Shown here: positions 43,899-53,312 of the stretch, piece after piece
Layout: every line of letters begins with the position of its first letter
Position numbering within the stretch: the first letter of the stretch is position 1
Assembly: GCA_017450205.1 (NCBI GenBank)
Contig: JAFSVF010000017.1
Location: forward strand, 33,902-97,901
Length of the DNA stretch: 64,000 nucleotides
Direction: 5' to 3'
Source of the DNA: Bacilli bacterium
GTDB taxonomy: Bacteria; Bacillota_I; Bacilli_A; RF39; UBA660
Notes under the pieces: model-generated
Databases searched by the model: none
The model's input: only the letters and a program-made list of their open reading frames with translations
What the model was told of the DNA's origin: nothing
Program-made: the position numbers and the translations under genes

Positions 43899-44405
43899 AT
43901 GAGTAGTAAGAGAGCAGATTATTTAAATTGGGATGAATATTTCATTAGTATTGCAAAACTTTCAGCGTTAAGAAGCAAAGATCCTAATACACAAGTAGGA
44001 TGTTGTATTGTAAGTGAAGATAATAGAATTTTATCAGTAGGTTATAATGGAGCACCTAATGGATTTGATGATGATAAATTTCCATGGGAAAGAGAAGGCG
44101 ACAGACTTAATACTAAATATATGTATGTTTGTCATAGTGAAGTAAATGCAATTCTTAACTATAGAGGAAATAAAAAAGATTTTGAAGGTTCAAAAATCTA
44201 TGTTAGATTTTTTCCATGCAATGAATGTGCAAAAGCAATTATTCAATCAGGAATAAAAGAAGTAATATATTCATTTCCATATAATCATGGTAATCATTCT
44301 GAAGAAATGGAAGCTTCAATTAGAATGTTTAATGAATGTGGAGTTTCTTACAGAAAGTTTGAACCAACACAAAGAAAAGAAATTGTTTTAGAATTAGAGG
44401 GGTAA
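43899..44405 (+). CDS. Deoxycytidylate (dCMP) deaminase
   Basis: Converts dCMP to dUMP, feeding dTTP synthesis. The 168-residue protein carries the zinc site CHSEVNAIL and FFPCNECAKAIIQSGI, plus the N-terminal WDEYFISIAKLSALRSKDPN and GYNGAPNGFDD blocks typical of the ComEB/dCMP deaminase family. GGTGATAAT precedes ATG. One base separates it from the following membrane protease gene. Confidence 0.92.
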   Translation: MSSKRADYLNWDEYFISIAKLSALRSKDPNTQVGCCIVSEDNRILSVGYNGAPNGFDDDKFPWEREGDRLNTKYMYVCHSEVNAILNYRGNKKDFEGSKIYVRFFPCNECAKAIIQSGIKEVIYSFPYNHGNHSEEMEASIRMFNECGVSYRKFEPTQRKEIVLELEG

Positions 44406-44406
44406 T

Positions 44407-45840
44407 ATGAAATTTTGTGGTCATTGTGGCGAATCCATAAATGAAAATGTTAAATTCTGTCCACATTGTGGGAAAGCAAATGGTAAGAAAAAACATATGC
44501 TTATATATTTTATTTTAATGATAATGCTATTTATAGTATTTGAAATAGGATCAGAATTTATTTATAGTGCATCATTTGAAATAATATCATTATCTAAATA
44601 TGGTAATTATATAATCCTTGAATCTTTATGGGCACTTACTGTATTTATAATGCTTGTATTTGCAGGAAATGCTTATATCTTTAGATGGAAAAAAGTTCCA
44701 ATTAGAAAATCCCTTGCATTAGCAGTTCCTCCTGTAGCAATCGCAATAATGACTTTTTTTGCTAATTTTGCATCAGCATTTCATTATAATTTTATAGATG
44801 TTATTGGACTAGCTTTTTATTGTTTTACAATTGGTTTAACTGAAGAATTTATGTGTAGAGGATGGTTATTAACAGAGTTTATTGAAAGATATGGATATGA
44901 TTATAAACATGTTAAACTATCTATACTTGCAAGTGCACTAATCTTTGGATTTATGCATCTTACAAATATATTTGCAGGACAAACAATATTTGAAACATTA
45001 ATGCAAGTAATCCAAACTCTAGGAATAGGTTATTTATTAGGATCAGTATTTTATAGAACAAGAAATATTTGGTCAGTAGTATTCATACATGCTTTCTATG
45101 ATTTTTCTTTAATGTTAGGAGATATCAGTAGATATGCTGTATGTACAGGTGGCGAATCTCAAGCAACTAACTTTTATAGTTTTATGCTTTCAACAATACT
45201 ATGCGTAATCTATTTTGCAGTTGGTGAATATAATTTAAGAAAAACAGAAACATATAAACTATTACCAGAAGTAAAAGAATTAACTGAAAATGAAATCAAA
45301 GACTCAAAAAGAACAACTAGTCTATGTAAAACAGTTATTATTACTTGTTTATGTTTAATAATACTTCTTGGTTTTATTAATATAAATGAAGAAAAAATAG
45401 AATGTAAACCATATCATAGAAAGACTATTAGTGGTAATTATTCAATTAAAAAAGTTTATTATAAAGAATATGAATTTTATGAAAACAATACTACTAGTTT
45501 AATATATATTAAAGGTGATAAATATTTAAAGAAAAATATGAATACTAATGAAGAAGTTGAATTAACTGATTTAACAAATGATTTAATAGTTATACATAAC
45601 GATAACTATAATGCTTTAGCATACTATGATAAAAAAGAAGATATTATTCATTATGAAATGTATGAATATAATTCTAATTCAAATACTAAAGTAAAAGAGT
45701 TTAAAGTACCTAAAATAGAAACATTTGGTGTATTAGAATCAGATACACTTAATGAATATATTTTCTTTACTTCCCAAGATATCAAATATGGAATGATTGA
45801 TAGTGATTTAGAATTATATGAAATAACCTTTGATGATTAA
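44407..45840 (+). CDS. Zinc-ribbon CPBP-family intramembrane protease
   Basis: A 477-residue protein with an N-terminal zinc ribbon (KFCGHCGESI, KFCPHCGKAN), about eight membrane helices and a CPBP (CAAX-like, type II) core: TEEFMCRGWLL with the Glu-Glu-x3-Arg motif, FGFMHLTNIF and FIHAFYDFS, giving the catalytic Glu/His set. After residue 310 comes another helix and an outer beta-rich domain of about 140 residues. CPBP proteins in Firmicutes often process or protect against peptides. GGGGTAAT precedes the ATG. Confidence 0.8.
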   Translation: MKFCGHCGESINENVKFCPHCGKANGKKKHMLIYFILMIMLFIVFEIGSEFIYSASFEIISLSKYGNYIILESLWALTVFIMLVFAGNAYIFRWKKVPIRKSLALAVPPVAIAIMTFFANFASAFHYNFIDVIGLAFYCFTIGLTEEFMCRGWLLTEFIERYGYDYKHVKLSILASALIFGFMHLTNIFAGQTIFETLMQVIQTLGIGYLLGSVFYRTRNIWSVVFIHAFYDFSLMLGDISRYAVCTGGESQATNFYSFMLSTILCVIYFAVGEYNLRKTETYKLLPEVKELTENEIKDSKRTTSLCKTVIITCLCLIILLGFININEEKIECKPYHRKTISGNYSIKKVYYKEYEFYENNTTSLIYIKGDKYLKKNMNTNEEVELTDLTNDLIVIHNDNYNALAYYDKKEDIIHYEMYEYNSNSNTKVKEFKVPKIETFGVLESDTLNEYIFFTSQDIKYGMIDSDLELYEITFDD

Positions 45841-45875
45841 AAAACTACAAGATTTTATTTCTTGTAGTTTTCTTT
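45841..45875. terminator. Bidirectional terminator
   Basis: AAACTACAAGA (45842-45852) pairs with TCTTGTAGTTT (45860-45870), A run left and T run right, between convergent genes. Confidence 0.85.
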
Positions 45876-46337
45876 TTGTTCTTTTTTCTTTTTCTTTACT
45901 TTAATTTCTTCTTTTTCTTCTTGAATTTCAAGTTCAGTTTTCTTACGTAAGAAATTAACTATCTTTTCATCATAGAATGAACCAAACCAATAGTTATAGC
46001 ATTCATTAAAACTAAATCTAAATTTTTCAATTGATTTAGCATCTTTAACTGTAACATTAATTCCAGTTTCAACCTCAGTATAACTTCCATCAGTATGTTT
46101 TTGACAAATAAAATATTTAGGAATATTTAATTTTTCATAAAGTTTATCAAGCTTCATATCTGATTTATGTTCAATCTTTTCCTTTTTATCTTTGTCATCG
46201 ATAATTAATACTTTTGATGTCTTGGTTACTTCTAAATAACCAATCTCAGGAAATTTTTGATAAAGCATGTCTTTTAATCTTTCACCATTTATTAAAGTAT
46301 TAGTATTATTAATAGGTATTAAATAATATTCCTCCAT
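45855..46337 (-). CDS. Soluble protein of unknown function
   Basis: A 160-residue protein with a mixed alpha/beta first part (EEYYLIPINNTNTLINGERL) and a very charged Lys/Glu C-terminus (EIKVKKKKKEQKENYKK). No motif recognised. AGGAGGAGTG lies just upstream of the start on the minus strand. It stands between a CPBP protease and a LysR regulator, sharing the minus strand with the latter. Confidence 0.55.
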   Translation of the reverse strand: MEEYYLIPINNTNTLINGERLKDMLYQKFPEIGYLEVTKTSKVLIIDDKDKKEKIEHKSDMKLDKLYEKLNIPKYFICQKHTDGSYTEVETGINVTVKDAKSIEKFRFSFNECYNYWFGSFYDEKIVNFLRKKTELEIQEEKEEIKVKKKKKEQKENYKK

Positions 46338-46396
46338 ACACTCCTCCTACAGTAAGTATAACACATTAATATTTATAAAAAATAAAAATTAAACTA

Positions 46397-47269
46397 TTAT
46401 TTTGAAAGAATATCAACAAATGTTTTACTAGCAAATGTTAAAGAAACATTTTTATTAGTAGCAAGAATTATATTTATGTTAGGTATACTTTTATTTATTT
46501 CTAATTCTTTTAAATTAGGAAAATTTCTTTTAGCTAGTTCTATAATTGTAAAACCGATTCCTAAACCAATGTTAGTAAATTCAGTAATCAATTCTTGACT
46601 TACAACTTCCATTTTTGGTATTAATTCAACATTATGATCTTTTAAAATTGAATCTAATAATTTTCTACTATTAGATTCTTTCTTTTGAAGTATTAAAGGA
46701 TAGTTATTTAATTCTTCAAATGTATTTATATTATCCTTAAAATAATCTGGATTATAAATAAATCCTTGTTTTATTTTTTTTATAGTTTTTAAATTTAAAT
46801 TTGACTCTTTAATATTACTCTCATTAAATATAACAAAATCTAATTTACCAAGTTTTAAACTATTAATTAAATTTGAAGTTAAATCATTAGTAATATTAAT
46901 ATTTATATTTGGATAGTTTTTATGGAATTCTTTTAAAGCATCCATAAGTATAAGTTTAGTTAAAGTGGTTGAACATCCAATCTTAATTTCACCCTTAGAT
47001 AAATCTTTAAAAGAAGTAAATTCATTTTCAGCATTATTAATTAATTCTAAAGCACCTTTAACATATTCATAAAACATTTTACCTTCTTCAGTTAATTCCA
47101 TTCCTTTATTACTTCTAAGAAAAAGAGTTCCACCAAGTTGATCTTCTAATTTTTTTATTGTTTGAGATATCGCAGGTTGAGAAATATGTAATTCTTCACT
47201 AGCTTTAGTCATATGTTTGTTTTTAGCAACAACATAAAATATTTTATATAATTCTAAATCTATATTCAT
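46397..47269 (-). CDS. LysR-family transcriptional regulator
   Basis: A 290-residue LysR protein. The N-terminal winged HTH reads DLELYKIFYVVAKNKHMTKA with SQPAISQTIKKLE as the recognition region; the rest is the periplasmic-binding-like effector domain (EIKIGCSTTLTKLILMDALK onward). The effector is unknown. It is divergent from the zinc-protein pair at 47359, and the 89 nt gap holds a perfect palindrome, the usual LysR arrangement. Confidence 0.93.
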   Translation of the reverse strand: MNIDLELYKIFYVVAKNKHMTKASEELHISQPAISQTIKKLEDQLGGTLFLRSNKGMELTEEGKMFYEYVKGALELINNAENEFTSFKDLSKGEIKIGCSTTLTKLILMDALKEFHKNYPNININITNDLTSNLINSLKLGKLDFVIFNESNIKESNLNLKTIKKIKQGFIYNPDYFKDNINTFEELNNYPLILQKKESNSRKLLDSILKDHNVELIPKMEVVSQELITEFTNIGLGIGFTIIELAKRNFPNLKELEINKSIPNINIILATNKNVSLTFASKTFVDILSK

Positions 47270-47281
47270 TATAAGTACTCC

Positions 47282-47296
47282 TTATAGATACTATAA
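47282..47296. promoter_or_regulatory. Candidate LysR operator
   Basis: TTATAG-ATA-CTATAA is a perfect 15 bp inverted repeat containing the T-N11-A LysR consensus, placed between the divergent LysR gene and the 47359 operon. Confidence 0.6.
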
Positions 47297-47358
47297 TACA
47301 TATATATTATACTTATCAATAAAAATTTCATACACTTATATTGAAAGAAGGAAAAAAT

Positions 47359-47871
47359 ATGGAATTTGAAGAGTTAAAAGAAAAATATATAAAATTAACA
47401 AAAGAATATCATGAGTTATATATTACACTAAAAAAATTAGATAGATTTTTTAGAAAAAGCGGTAATAACTATAATAGAAAAGAAAGTCTTGAAGCAATAA
47501 AAAAAATAACAGAGTATAGAAATCAAAAATATAATGAATATGATAAGTTAAAAAAAGAAAAAAGAGATGCAATGTTTGCATTTCAAAAATCATGTAATCA
47601 TGAGATTGTAATAAAGGCACCTCATAATAGAAAATGTGCTTGTTGTGGTGGACATGTATTTAATGATGAATATAATCCTACATATGAAATAGAAATACCA
47701 TTTGATACTAATTTAGTTGGATATGAAGCTCTAATGGATGATAAAAAAGAATATGTAGTTGATTATATTTATGATGCTGTAGATAAATATCGTTTAAAGC
47801 AAGATGAATTAGAAGAATCTTTTGAATATTTACAAGATAATTCAAAAGCAATTGTGAGGAAATTAAAATGA
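47359..47871 (+). CDS. Helical protein with a small zinc knuckle
   Basis: A 170-residue protein with long charged helices and one metal-site-like block, CNHEIVIKAPHNRKCACCGG (Cys-His, then Cys-x-Cys-Cys). The downstream protein carries a similar block. Role unknown. GAAGG precedes ATG 47359. It ends with TGA, one of only two such stops in the window, in an ATGA overlap with the next gene. Confidence 0.6.
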   Translation: MEFEELKEKYIKLTKEYHELYITLKKLDRFFRKSGNNYNRKESLEAIKKITEYRNQKYNEYDKLKKEKRDAMFAFQKSCNHEIVIKAPHNRKCACCGGHVFNDEYNPTYEIEIPFDTNLVGYEALMDDKKEYVVDYIYDAVDKYRLKQDELEESFEYLQDNSKAIVRKLK

Positions 47872-48866
47872 AAAAAAGAGAAATAATAGAATTAATAAGT
47901 GCTAATAGAACAATTGATAATAATGATCCAGTAATAGCTAATATTGAAGATAGATCTTATTATCTTCCATTTAGAAGAATTGAAGATGAGTGGTTTCCAA
48001 ATATACCTGATTTAAATCAATACTTTGATATACTAAAAACTGAAATAAAAGAATCGATAGAAGAAAGTGATAAAGCAAAAGAGGATATAAAAAGTATTCG
48101 ATGTGATCATCAAGTAAGACTTGAACATTATGGATTTATAACAAGCGATTATGAATGTGTGTTATGTGGTCATCATGTTTCTTCTGATAATTCTATTTCA
48201 TTTAAAGATTCTAATAATAGAAATAAACATACAGTAACATTTATTGATAAGTATCAAACAGATGATTATTATGATGATAAGTATGAAGTAAAAGAAGGTA
48301 AAACAAAAGAACAAGTATATACTTATATTTTAGGAATATTAGAAAAATATAATGATGAAGATGAAGTAGATTTAGTAGAAGAATTTTCTAAATTAAATAT
48401 AGATAATATGACTATTAATAAAGAAAAAAGAAAACAAGAAAAATATATACTTATTATTGCAGGTACTAATAAAGAATATTTAAATGATTCTACGTATATA
48501 TCTAATAATTATGATTTAAAAGTAGAAGATTATTACAATAAATTTATTTCTATGTTAAATACAAAAGTAGCAATCATAGATAATTCTTTTAAATATAATC
48601 AATTTTCAGGTAAAGTAGATGTAAAAAATTATGATACATTAGAATCATTAAATAAATCATTAGAATATTATAAAGATATAAAATTTGATATAGTTATAGA
48701 TTTATCAAAACTATATCAATTCGAAATAATTAATAATCAATTTCAATCAAATGAATATAAATTACCTTTAAATGAATTATTTCCTAATAGTAATATATTC
48801 TCTATAAATGAACCTCTAAAAGTTGAAGAAAATTATGATAACATTAAAAAACTACTAAAAAAATAA
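47868..48866 (+). CDS. Zinc-knuckle protein of unknown function, partner of 47359
   Basis: A 332-residue protein starting in the ATGA overlap. Around residue 80 it has RCDHQVRLEHYGFITSDYEC then VLCGHH, matching the Cys-His...Cys-x2-Cys-Gly block of the upstream protein. The C-terminal half (about residue 195 on) has an alternating strand/helix pattern (YILIIAGTNKEYL, KFDIVIDLSKLYQ, FPNSNIFSINEP) like a Rossmann-type domain. No known family. Both genes are probably under the LysR protein. Confidence 0.6.
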   Translation: MKKREIIELISANRTIDNNDPVIANIEDRSYYLPFRRIEDEWFPNIPDLNQYFDILKTEIKESIEESDKAKEDIKSIRCDHQVRLEHYGFITSDYECVLCGHHVSSDNSISFKDSNNRNKHTVTFIDKYQTDDYYDDKYEVKEGKTKEQVYTYILGILEKYNDEDEVDLVEEFSKLNIDNMTINKEKRKQEKYILIIAGTNKEYLNDSTYISNNYDLKVEDYYNKFISMLNTKVAIIDNSFKYNQFSGKVDVKNYDTLESLNKSLEYYKDIKFDIVIDLSKLYQFEIINNQFQSNEYKLPLNELFPNSNIFSINEPLKVEENYDNIKKLLKK

Positions 48867-48936
48867 ATTATTGATTGTTATAATAATTATGTAATATGTT
48901 ATAATTTAAAACAGTTTATTTAAGTGGAGGTTTATT

Positions 48937-49725
48937 ATGAGACTTGATAAAGAATTAGTTGAAAAGTCACTTGTTCCATCTAGATCAAAAGCACAAGAAC
49001 TTATTAAAGAAGGATTTGTTTTAGTTAATGGAAAAGTTATTGATAAAGCTAATTATATAGTGAAAGAAATAGATATAATTGAAATTAAAGAAAATGATAA
49101 ACTTAAATATGTCTCTCGTGGTGGATTAAAGCTTGAAAAGGCAATAATCGAATTTAATATTGATATGACTAATAAAACTATTATGGATATTGGTTCATCA
49201 ACTGGAGGATTTAGTGACTGTGCACTTCAACATGGAGCATCTAAAATAATAGCAGTAGACGTTGGAACTAATTTAATGCATGAGTCTTTAAGAAATAATC
49301 CAAAAATAGATCTTCATGAACAAACTAATTTTAAAGAATTTGAAAGTCACTATTTTAAAGATATAGATATCGCAGTATGTGATGTATCATTTATTTCTTT
49401 AAAAAGAATAATTGATAAAATAGCAACAGAAAATGTTAGTATTGATACGGTATGTTTAATTAAACCTCAATTTGAATGTGGTAAAGAAATAGCTGATAAA
49501 TATAAAGGTATAATTTTAAATAAACAAATACATATAGATATTATTAAAGACATGATTAATTATTTTAATGAAAAAGGATTCTATATTAAGAATCTAACAT
49601 CTTCACCTATAAGAGGAGGAGATGGAAATATTGAATACTTAACTCTTATTTCAAATAAAGTAGATAAAAATGTTAATATAAATATTGAAGAACTAGTATA
49701 TAAATGTTTTAAAGAAAATAGATAG
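48937..49725 (+). CDS. tlyA: TlyA-family rRNA 2'-O-methyltransferase / hemolysin
   Basis: A 262-residue TlyA protein: N-terminal S4 RNA-binding domain (MRLDKELVEKSLVPSRSKA), then an FtsJ-like methyltransferase with the SAM motif MDIGSSTGGFSDCALQHGA and DVSFISLKRI / LIKPQFECGK. TlyA methylates riboses in 16S and 23S rRNA; some homologs were named haemolysins. AGTGGAGG precedes ATG. It is followed after 8 nt by an rRNA pseudouridine synthase, so both serve ribosome modification. Confidence 0.9.
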   Translation: MRLDKELVEKSLVPSRSKAQELIKEGFVLVNGKVIDKANYIVKEIDIIEIKENDKLKYVSRGGLKLEKAIIEFNIDMTNKTIMDIGSSTGGFSDCALQHGASKIIAVDVGTNLMHESLRNNPKIDLHEQTNFKEFESHYFKDIDIAVCDVSFISLKRIIDKIATENVSIDTVCLIKPQFECGKEIADKYKGIILNKQIHIDIIKDMINYFNEKGFYIKNLTSSPIRGGDGNIEYLTLISNKVDKNVNINIEELVYKCFKENR

Positions 49726-49733
49726 AGGTAATT

Positions 49734-50429
49734 ATGAAAAGAATAGATCGTATTATTTCAGAAAAAACAGATTATAGTAGAAAAGAAATAAAGAAGTTAA
49801 TATCTAAAGGTTTTGTATTCGCAAATAAAGAAGTTGTTAAACATCCAGAAGATAAGTATGATGATAATGTTTCAATTACCATTGATGGAATAGAAATAGA
49901 TACAAGAGACCATGTATATTTAGTTTTAAATAAACCAAAAGGTTTTGTTTCAACAACTGATCTTAATGAAAGAAGTGTATTAGAGTTAGTTCCTGATGAA
50001 TATATGACAAGAGAGCTTTTTCCAGCAGGAAGACTTGATAAAGATACAACTGGTTTAATGATAATTACAGATGATGGAGAATTTGCTCATAATATATTAT
50101 CTCCTAAAAAACATGTTCAAAAGATATATGAAGTAACACTTGATATTCCAGTTACAAAAGAAATGAAAGATGGATTCTTAAAAGGCGTTAACTTAAGTGA
50201 TGGTGAGTGTAAATCAGCTATTTTAGATATCACTGGAGAATATACTTGTAATGTAACTTTAAAAGAAGGAAGATATCATCAAATAAAAAGAATGTTTAGT
50301 TGTTACAAAGCGAAAGTAGTAGAGTTAAATAGAATTTGTATGGGTGATTTTTACTTACCTAAAGATTTAGAGCAAGGTGAAATTAGAGAACTTACAAATG
50401 ATGAACTAGAATTAATTCAAAGTAGATAA
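49734..50429 (+). CDS. rsuA: 16S rRNA pseudouridine synthase, RsuA family
   Basis: A 231-residue enzyme with an N-terminal S4 domain (RIDRIISEKTDYSRKEIKKL) and the RsuA/RluB core: VLNKPKGFVSTT, FPAGRLDKDTTGLMIITDDG with the catalytic Asp, and EGRYHQIKRMF near the end. The RsuA subgroup modifies U516 of 16S rRNA. AGAGG precedes the ATG. A terminator closes the tlyA-rsuA operon. Confidence 0.9.
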   Translation: MKRIDRIISEKTDYSRKEIKKLISKGFVFANKEVVKHPEDKYDDNVSITIDGIEIDTRDHVYLVLNKPKGFVSTTDLNERSVLELVPDEYMTRELFPAGRLDKDTTGLMIITDDGEFAHNILSPKKHVQKIYEVTLDIPVTKEMKDGFLKGVNLSDGECKSAILDITGEYTCNVTLKEGRYHQIKRMFSCYKAKVVELNRICMGDFYLPKDLEQGEIRELTNDELELIQSR

Positions 50430-50452
50430 GAAGATTTATAAATCTTCTTTTT
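50428..50452 (+). terminator. Terminator of tlyA-rsuA
   Basis: AAGAAGATTT (50428-50437) pairs with AAATCTTCTT (50440-50449), then TTTTT; overlaps the stop codon. Confidence 0.85.
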
Positions 50453-50469
50453 TTATACGCTTTTTTTTA

Positions 50470-50497
50470 TTTACAAAAGCATTTATTGATGTATAAT
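50470..50497 (+). promoter_or_regulatory. Promoter of the radical SAM / ATP-grasp operon
   Basis: TTTACA (50470-50475), 16 nt, TATAAT (50492-50497), predicting a start near 50504 and an 18 nt leader with GGGGTGAT before ATG 50522. No other terminator or strong promoter was seen until 56941, so seven genes appear co-transcribed. Confidence 0.75.
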
Positions 50498-50521
50498 AAT
50501 TTCAAATTTAGGGGTGATTTT

Positions 50522-51865
50522 ATGAGTATCATAGTTATCAATCCTCCAAACAAACCATTTACTAATAGTTCAATTCTTGCAGAACCATTAGATGTTCTTC
50601 AAATAGCAACTATTATAAAAAGTAAATTTAATAACGTTAAAGTTATTGATATGGATGCATCAAGAATGGAGAACAATATTGATAATTATTTGGAAGATAG
50701 GAATATAGTAGTTTTTGTTTATGATTATCAATTACCATTACATACATCGGCGACTATAGATAATATTTTTGAAATAATAAAAAATACAAAAAAAGAAACA
50801 AAATTTATTATAGTAGGTAAAACATCTACATATTATTATGAAAAGTTTTTAAATAATGGAATGGATGTTGTAATAAAAGGAATCGTAGATGATTCAATTA
50901 ATAAAGTAATTGAAAATATATATGATATAACCTCACTTAAAAGTATTCCAAATATAGCTTACAAAGATTCTAATAAAATAATTGTTACTGAACATAAAAT
51001 AATAGAAAATAAATTTAATGAATTAGATACAATAGATAGATCGATCCTAGAATTTGATAATTACATGGATACTAGAACAATGATTTCTTCAAGAGGATGT
51101 ATAGGAACATGTAAGTTTTGTACAACACCATACTTTTTTAAAAAGTGGAATGGAAGAAATGCAGAATCAGTTGTTGAAGAAATTGAAATGCTTAAAAATA
51201 AATATAATGCAAAAAAGATAATGTTCTTAGATGATAATCTTTTAGTAGATAAAGAAAGAATAAATAAAATATGTGATTTACTAAAAGAAAAAAATATTAA
51301 ATGTTTATATGGATGCTTATGTAGTATAAGTTGTTATGATTATGAATTAGTTAAGAAAATGTATAATGTAGGATTTAGATGGATTCATTTCGGTTTAGAA
51401 TCTGGTAGTGAAACTATACTTAAAAAAATGAATAAAGAAATGGATTTAGATAGAATTAGAAAAATAGTTAAAGAAGTAAAAAGTATTGGTTATAGAGTAA
51501 GAACTAGTTTTATTCTTGATTATCCAGGATCTACCAAAGAAGATATAATAAAAACAAAAAATTTTATTTTAGATTTAGAACCTCATGAATTAAGATTGCA
51601 TTATCTAGCTTATAGAGTAGGTACACCTGTATTTTATGAAAACAAAGATGTAAAGAATAAATCTCAATATATTCATAGTAATAAACCAAATATATATAAT
51701 GAAGAATTAACTAAAGAAATTAATAATTTATTAAAAGAATTAAAAAATAAGAATTATAACATAATATATGATGAATGTGATTGGAATGAATATAATAATA
51801 AAGATGTAGATACAAAAATCGCAGCTTTTACTCCAATCAAATATGGGATGTGTTGGTATGAATAG
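50522..51865 (+). CDS. B12-binding-domain radical SAM enzyme
   Basis: A 447-residue class B radical SAM protein. Residues 1-150 form a cobalamin-binding Rossmann domain (IIVINPPNKPF...LAEPLDVLQIA) without a clear DxHxxG. The radical SAM cluster motif CIGTCKFC is near residue 197, followed by FLDDNLLVDKERI, HFGLESGSETILKKMNKEM and a TSFILDYPGST strand. Such enzymes often methylate unreactive carbons in natural products and peptides. ATG 50522 follows GGGGTGAT; an upstream in-frame ATG lies beside the -10 box and is rejected. First gene of the operon; overlaps the next by 8 nt. Confidence 0.9.
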   Translation: MSIIVINPPNKPFTNSSILAEPLDVLQIATIIKSKFNNVKVIDMDASRMENNIDNYLEDRNIVVFVYDYQLPLHTSATIDNIFEIIKNTKKETKFIIVGKTSTYYYEKFLNNGMDVVIKGIVDDSINKVIENIYDITSLKSIPNIAYKDSNKIIVTEHKIIENKFNELDTIDRSILEFDNYMDTRTMISSRGCIGTCKFCTTPYFFKKWNGRNAESVVEEIEMLKNKYNAKKIMFLDDNLLVDKERINKICDLLKEKNIKCLYGCLCSISCYDYELVKKMYNVGFRWIHFGLESGSETILKKMNKEMDLDRIRKIVKEVKSIGYRVRTSFILDYPGSTKEDIIKTKNFILDLEPHELRLHYLAYRVGTPVFYENKDVKNKSQYIHSNKPNIYNEELTKEINNLLKELKNKNYNIIYDECDWNEYNNKDVDTKIAAFTPIKYGMCWYE

Positions 51866-53312
51866 ATTAATTGGAATAACAGGTGGAATGTCTTCAGGTA
51901 AAACAACAATTTCTAAAGAAATAATTGAGAATAATAGAGAGTTTATTTATATAGATGTAGATACATTTAGAAGAAATTTATATAAAAATAATTCTTATAT
52001 AAATGAATTAAAATTAGTAATACCTGAATTAAAAAAATATAATTTTATTAATTCAATGATTCTAAATAAATATATTTATACAAATGAAGAATACATGAAT
52101 AAATATAAACAAATAATGTATAAATATCTTTTTGAATATATAAATACATTTAATGATAAAACAATCATAGTAGATTGGGCATTAATATTAAATGATAATT
52201 TAGAAAAGTATTTTGAAAAAATAATATATGTTAAAGCAAGTGATAAAACAAGATTAGAAAGATTATATAATAGTGATCTTTCAAAAGAAGAAATATTAAG
52301 AAGATTTAATCTTCAAAGAATAGATAATATTGATAAGTATTCATCACTAAATTTTATGATAGTAGATAATGATTCTAAGTATGATATTAATAAAATAAAT
52401 TCATTTATTAATGGAATGGAATGCAAATTTACTTTACCAAATAATGAAGGTAAAGCTATATGGGAAATAACACATCAATGTAATTATGGATGTTCTTATT
52501 GTATATTTTCATGTAATAATAAAAAAATAGATGGAGAACTTACTACTGAAGAATGTTTTCATGTTATAGATGAATTAGTCTCTCATAATTTTAAACATTT
52601 AAAAATAACAGGTGGAGAACCTTTTATAAGAAAAGATATAATTGAAATCTTAAAGTATGCAAGTGAAAATTTAGTAACAGATATTTCTACAAATGCATCT
52701 TTAATAACTCCAGAAATAGTTAAACTTCTAAATGAAATAAATTTAAAAATGATACATGTAAGTTTAGATGGTAGTGAATTAGAACATGAATCAGTAAGAG
52801 GTAAGAATACTTACTTAAGAACAATTAAAGGTTTACAAGCTTTAAGAGATTCTATCAATAAAATAAGAATTGGAACAGTAATTCATTATAATAATCAGTT
52901 TAGTTTAGAAAACGTTATAAAAACTTCAAAAGAATTAAAAGCTGATGAAATAATATTTTCAATTATGGAACCTGTCTCAGGACAAGATAAGTCACTTGTT
53001 AAAACAATTCCTAATGAAGAATTAATAGAAACAATTAATGAACTAAAAGAAAAATATAAACAAGATATAGTTGTAAATTGTAATTTTGATAAACAACCAA
53101 ATTATGTTCATACATGTCCAGCTGGAGATAAATTTCTTTATATAAATAATTTAGGTAATGTAAGTCCATGTCCTTGGGTACATGAAGTAGATAAAACTTG
53201 CATCTCTGATTCATCATTAAAAAACGAATCATTAGATAATATTTTTAATGAGAAGAAATTAATTAAATTTAAAAAAGAAAAAAGTGAAGGTAAATGTTAT
53301 GGAAAGATTTAA
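51858..53312 (+). CDS. CoaE-like kinase fused to radical SAM/SPASM domain
   Basis: A 484-residue two-part protein. Residues 1-190 resemble dephospho-CoA kinase: P-loop ITGGMSSGKTTIS, IDVDTFRRNLY, VDWALILND in place of VPLLFE, and KTRLERLYNSDLSKEEILRR. From about residue 200 comes a radical SAM domain with CNYGCSYC, ITGGEPFIRKDI and VSLDGSELEHESVRG, ending in a SPASM-type Cys set (CPAGDKF, SPCPWVH, KTCIS, GKCYGKI). SPASM enzymes commonly act on peptides. The kinase could act on CoA or have another substrate. The start ATG overlaps the upstream stop; the fusion is unusual. Confidence 0.85.
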   Translation: MNRLIGITGGMSSGKTTISKEIIENNREFIYIDVDTFRRNLYKNNSYINELKLVIPELKKYNFINSMILNKYIYTNEEYMNKYKQIMYKYLFEYINTFNDKTIIVDWALILNDNLEKYFEKIIYVKASDKTRLERLYNSDLSKEEILRRFNLQRIDNIDKYSSLNFMIVDNDSKYDINKINSFINGMECKFTLPNNEGKAIWEITHQCNYGCSYCIFSCNNKKIDGELTTEECFHVIDELVSHNFKHLKITGGEPFIRKDIIEILKYASENLVTDISTNASLITPEIVKLLNEINLKMIHVSLDGSELEHESVRGKNTYLRTIKGLQALRDSINKIRIGTVIHYNNQFSLENVIKTSKELKADEIIFSIMEPVSGQDKSLVKTIPNEELIETINELKEKYKQDIVVNCNFDKQPNYVHTCPAGDKFLYINNLGNVSPCPWVHEVDKTCISDSSLKNESLDNIFNEKKLIKFKKEKSEGKCYGKI

